From the NCBI GenBank assembly GCA_041495845.1, contig JBGQDM010000142.1, forward strand, positions 1-6,708: DNA of 6,708 bases, in the 5' to 3' direction. The position numbers and the translations under genes are program-made. This document shows positions 5,149 through 6,708 of this stretch, piece after piece. Under the pieces are notes generated by a model that ran no database searches, had not been told where the DNA came from, and was given only the letters and a program-made list of their open reading frames with translations. This DNA comes from JBGQDM01 sp041495845 (GTDB lineage: Bacteria > Acidobacteriota > Terriglobia > Terriglobales > Acidobacteriaceae). Positions within the stretch are counted from its first letter, which is position 1; every line of letters starts with the position of its first letter.

Positions 5149-5979
5149 ATGAAACTCATGATTCGGCTGCTCACCTTTTTGGCGGTCGCTTCCGCCCTGC
5201 TCGTCTCTACCGGCTGCGGCAAACTTCGGGCGCGCGACCAGTTGAACAAGGGTGTGCAATCCTACAAGAATAATAGGTACGAAGAGGCGATCGAGCACTT
5301 CAAGAATGCAGTCGCCTTCGATCCCACGCTGCTCAACGCCCAGCTTTATCTGGCTACCGCCTATGCCTCGCAGTACATTCCTGGCGTCGAGTCGCCCGAC
5401 AACGTTCGCATGGGCGACCAGGCCATCGAGGAATACAAGAAAGTGCTGGATGTGGCCATCGCCACCCGCGAGCAGAAGGTCAACAGCGTCAAAGGCATTG
5501 CCTACATCCACCTGAACATGAAGAAGTTTGACCAGGCCCGCGAATACTATCTCAAGGCGACGGAGCTTGATCCCAAGGATGCGGAACCGTTTTACTCGGT
5601 CGGCGTGATTGATTGGACCAAGGCCTACCAGCCGCGGCAGGAAGAGCGGGGCAAGCTCGGCCTGAAACCCAACGACCAGCTCAAGGACAAGAAGGTCTGC
5701 GCCATGCTGCGCGCCAAGAACTGGGATGTGGTCGCGGACGGCATCGCCATGCTGGATAGAGCCATCAACTTGCGCGAGGAATACGACGACGCCATGGCTT
5801 ATATGAACCTGATGTACCGGGAGCGGGCGGACATCCAGTGCGATGACCCGGCAGCCTATCAGGCAGACATGAAGGCCGCCGATGACTGGGTGGACAAGAC
5901 CATGGCCGCCAAGAAGTCGAAGGCGGAAAAGGCCGCGCACGCGCCCGGTGGTATCGTGATGGATGCGCCCAAAGAGTAA
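5149..5979 (+). CDS. TPR-repeat protein, probable lipoprotein, role unknown
   Basis: The 276-aa protein starts with MKLMIRLL, a hydrophobic core, and VSTGC at 19-23, which looks like a lipoprotein signal. Ser at -3 is less usual than Leu, so lipidation of Cys23 is likely but not certain. The mature part is made of tetratricopeptide-like helix pairs: about 28-60 (GVQSYKNNRYEEAIEHFKNA), about 62-103 with a longer loop (PGVESPDNVRMGD), about 111-143 (IHLNMKKFDQAREYYLKATE), and weaker units from 146 to about 225. Two further cysteines (184 and 231) could form a disulfide in the periplasm. The C-terminus is Lys/Ala-rich. AAGGAG (5131-5136) lies 12 bp before the ATG. It is the last gene before a terminator and so probably shares the exbB-exbD transcript. 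TPR domains bind proteins; a scaffold role near the TonB motor or envelope is inference. I do not recognise a named family. Confidence 0.88.
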   Translation: MKLMIRLLTFLAVASALLVSTGCGKLRARDQLNKGVQSYKNNRYEEAIEHFKNAVAFDPTLLNAQLYLATAYASQYIPGVESPDNVRMGDQAIEEYKKVLDVAIATREQKVNSVKGIAYIHLNMKKFDQAREYYLKATELDPKDAEPFYSVGVIDWTKAYQPRQEERGKLGLKPNDQLKDKKVCAMLRAKNWDVVADGIAMLDRAINLREEYDDAMAYMNLMYRERADIQCDDPAAYQADMKAADDWVDKTMAAKKSKAEKAAHAPGGIVMDAPKE

Positions 5980-6002
5980 GCGTATTGATTTCCTCAGACT
6001 CG

Positions 6003-6037
6003 AAGGCCCCTTCCTGGCGGAAGGGGCTTTTGATTTT
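6003..6037 (+). terminator. Intrinsic terminator after the TPR gene
   Basis: AAGGCCCCTTCC (6003-6014) pairs with GGAAGGGGCTTT (6019-6030) around the loop TGGC, 12 pairs with one G-T. It is followed by T, then GATTTT. It lies 23 bp after the TPR stop codon. This is the only hairpin with a T-tract in the window and marks the end of the tonB/exb transcript. Confidence 0.92.
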
Positions 6038-6082
6038 GTGAGTGCGGCGTGCCGGGTCTCCGCGTCGCCTCGCCGGGTTCGT

Positions 6083-6088
6083 TACAAT
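6083..6088 (+). promoter_or_regulatory. Probable -10 box of the accC promoter
   Basis: TACAAT matches the sigma-70 -10 consensus in 5 of 6 positions. It lies 29 bp before the accC ATG, just past the terminator, where a new promoter is expected. No good -35 is seen 16-18 bp upstream. The leader would be only about 20-25 bases. Confidence 0.45.
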
Positions 6089-6117
6089 GATCGTCCGGCG
6101 TCTTTTGCCGGCAGCGC

Positions 6118-6708
6118 ATGTTTCGCAAAGTCCTGATTGCCAACCGGGGAGAGATCGCGGTGCGCGTGATTCGCGCCTGCAGCGAGCTGGGGATTCCTTC
6201 CGTTGCCGTCTACTCGGACGTAGACCGTGCCGCGCTGCACGTTGCCAAAGCCGACGAGGCGTATTACCTGGGCAAGCCACCGGCGGCGGAATCGTATTTG
6301 AACATCGAGAACATTCTCGCCGTCGCGAAACACGCGGGCGCCGATGCCATCCATCCTGGATACGGCTTTCTCTCTGAAAATCCGAAGTTTGCCCGCGCCT
6401 GCCGCGAAGCGGGTGTGAAGTTCATTGGGCCCACGCCAGAAGCGATGGAGATAATGGGCTCGAAGACCGGCGCGCGCCGCGCGATGGAGAAGGCGGGCGT
6501 ACCCTTTGTGCCGGGTTCTTTGCGCGGCTTAAAGTCGGCCGAAGAAGCCGAGCAGGTGGCCGAGCAGATTGGCTATCCGGTAATGCTGAAGGCGGCGGCG
6601 GGCGGCGGCGGCAAGGGGATGCGCCTGGTGCACGAGCCGTCGGAGCTACGCTCGGCGCTGGAGTCGGCAAAGAGCGAGGCGGCACGCGCGTTTGCCGATG
6701 ATGAGGTC
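6118..6708 (+). CDS. accC: Biotin carboxylase (acetyl-CoA carboxylase AccC type), N-terminal part, runs off window
   Basis: Biotin carboxylase uses ATP and bicarbonate to carboxylate biotin on its carrier protein, the first half-reaction of acetyl-CoA or related acyl-CoA carboxylases, in the cytoplasm. The 197 codons seen start with MFRKVLIANRGEIAVRVIRA, the classic N-terminus. They continue through ADAIHPGYGFLSEN (75-88), GPTPEAMEIMGSK with Lys116 (same place as E. coli Lys116), and the ATP-grasp loop KAAAGGGGKGMRLV (158-171). The start ATG has no clear Shine-Dalgarno sequence; it is chosen because the family begins here. The frame is open to the end of the window. The PAAESYLN stretch resembles alpha chains of propionyl- or methylcrotonyl-CoA carboxylases as much as AccC, so the substrate and the presence of a fused biotin carrier domain cannot be decided. 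No accB precedes it, unlike the common accB-accC pair. It is separated from the TonB genes by a terminator. Confidence 0.92.
   Translation, partial: MFRKVLIANRGEIAVRVIRACSELGIPSVAVYSDVDRAALHVAKADEAYYLGKPPAAESYLNIENILAVAKHAGADAIHPGYGFLSENPKFARACREAGVKFIGPTPEAMEIMGSKTGARRAMEKAGVPFVPGSLRGLKSAEEAEQVAEQIGYPVMLKAAAGGGGKGMRLVHEPSELRSALESAKSEAARAFADDEV

Noticed and set aside
5017..5940. A 307-codon open frame on the minus strand opposite the TPR gene
   Set aside because: The + strand gene has a signal, TPR units and a ribosome binding site; the antisense product shows no domain and is a codon-bias shadow.
6042..6377. A 111-codon + strand frame overlapping the start of accC
   Set aside because: It overlaps the AccC N-terminus in another frame, is Arg-rich and has no domain; AccC in the neighbouring frame is unmistakable.
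1..6708. CRISPR arrays, tRNA or rRNA genes, insertion sequences, riboswitches
   Set aside because: No regularly spaced repeats, cloverleaf or rRNA-like sequence, transposase frame, or recognisable riboswitch core was seen by eye on either strand.

Overview
The window reads as a stretch of bacterial chromosome at high GC with dense genes, all real ones on the + strand. The order is secD (3' part), secF, tonB, exbB, exbD, exbD, a TPR lipoprotein, then a separate unit starting with accC (5' part). The tonB type with a Gly/Val/Pro spacer, the long SecF and this gene order suggest an Acidobacteriota-like member of the Gram-negative envelope bacteria. That taxonomic call is inference from family knowledge, not from a search.

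Region by region: 1-990 is the C-terminal ~329 codons of SecD, followed 17 bp later by a GTG-started SecF (1008-2213) with an enlarged periplasmic domain. A 158-bp gap leads to a TonB energy transducer (2372-3106) with an N-terminal membrane anchor, an 11-proline run, a glycine-rich spacer and a clear TonB C-terminal domain. After another gap of 187 bp come exbB (3294-4046) and two tandem exbD paralogues (4119-4583 and 4602-5045). A TPR protein with a likely lipoprotein signal (5149-5979) closes the run, and a strong intrinsic terminator (6003-6037) follows it. A biotin carboxylase gene begins at 6118 with a plausible -10 box before it and leaves the window still open.

How the genes work together: SecD/SecF use the proton motive force to pull exported proteins through SecYEG. 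ExbB and the two ExbDs form the inner-membrane proton-channel motor that energises TonB, which drives TonB-dependent outer-membrane receptors. The TPR lipoprotein is linked to this set only by position, and its role is unknown. AccC belongs to acyl-CoA carboxylation (fatty acid precursor or related metabolism) and appears to be transcribed separately.

The window is mostly conserved housekeeping content, and I do not see a clearly undescribed system. Points worth a second look are the proline run in TonB (likely EF-P dependent), a Gln where the TonB anchor normally has His, the insertion in SecF with an adjacent low-GC patch, hairpins without T-tracts in most gene gaps, the paired and divergent ExbDs, and the unknown TPR lipoprotein attached to the TonB motor.
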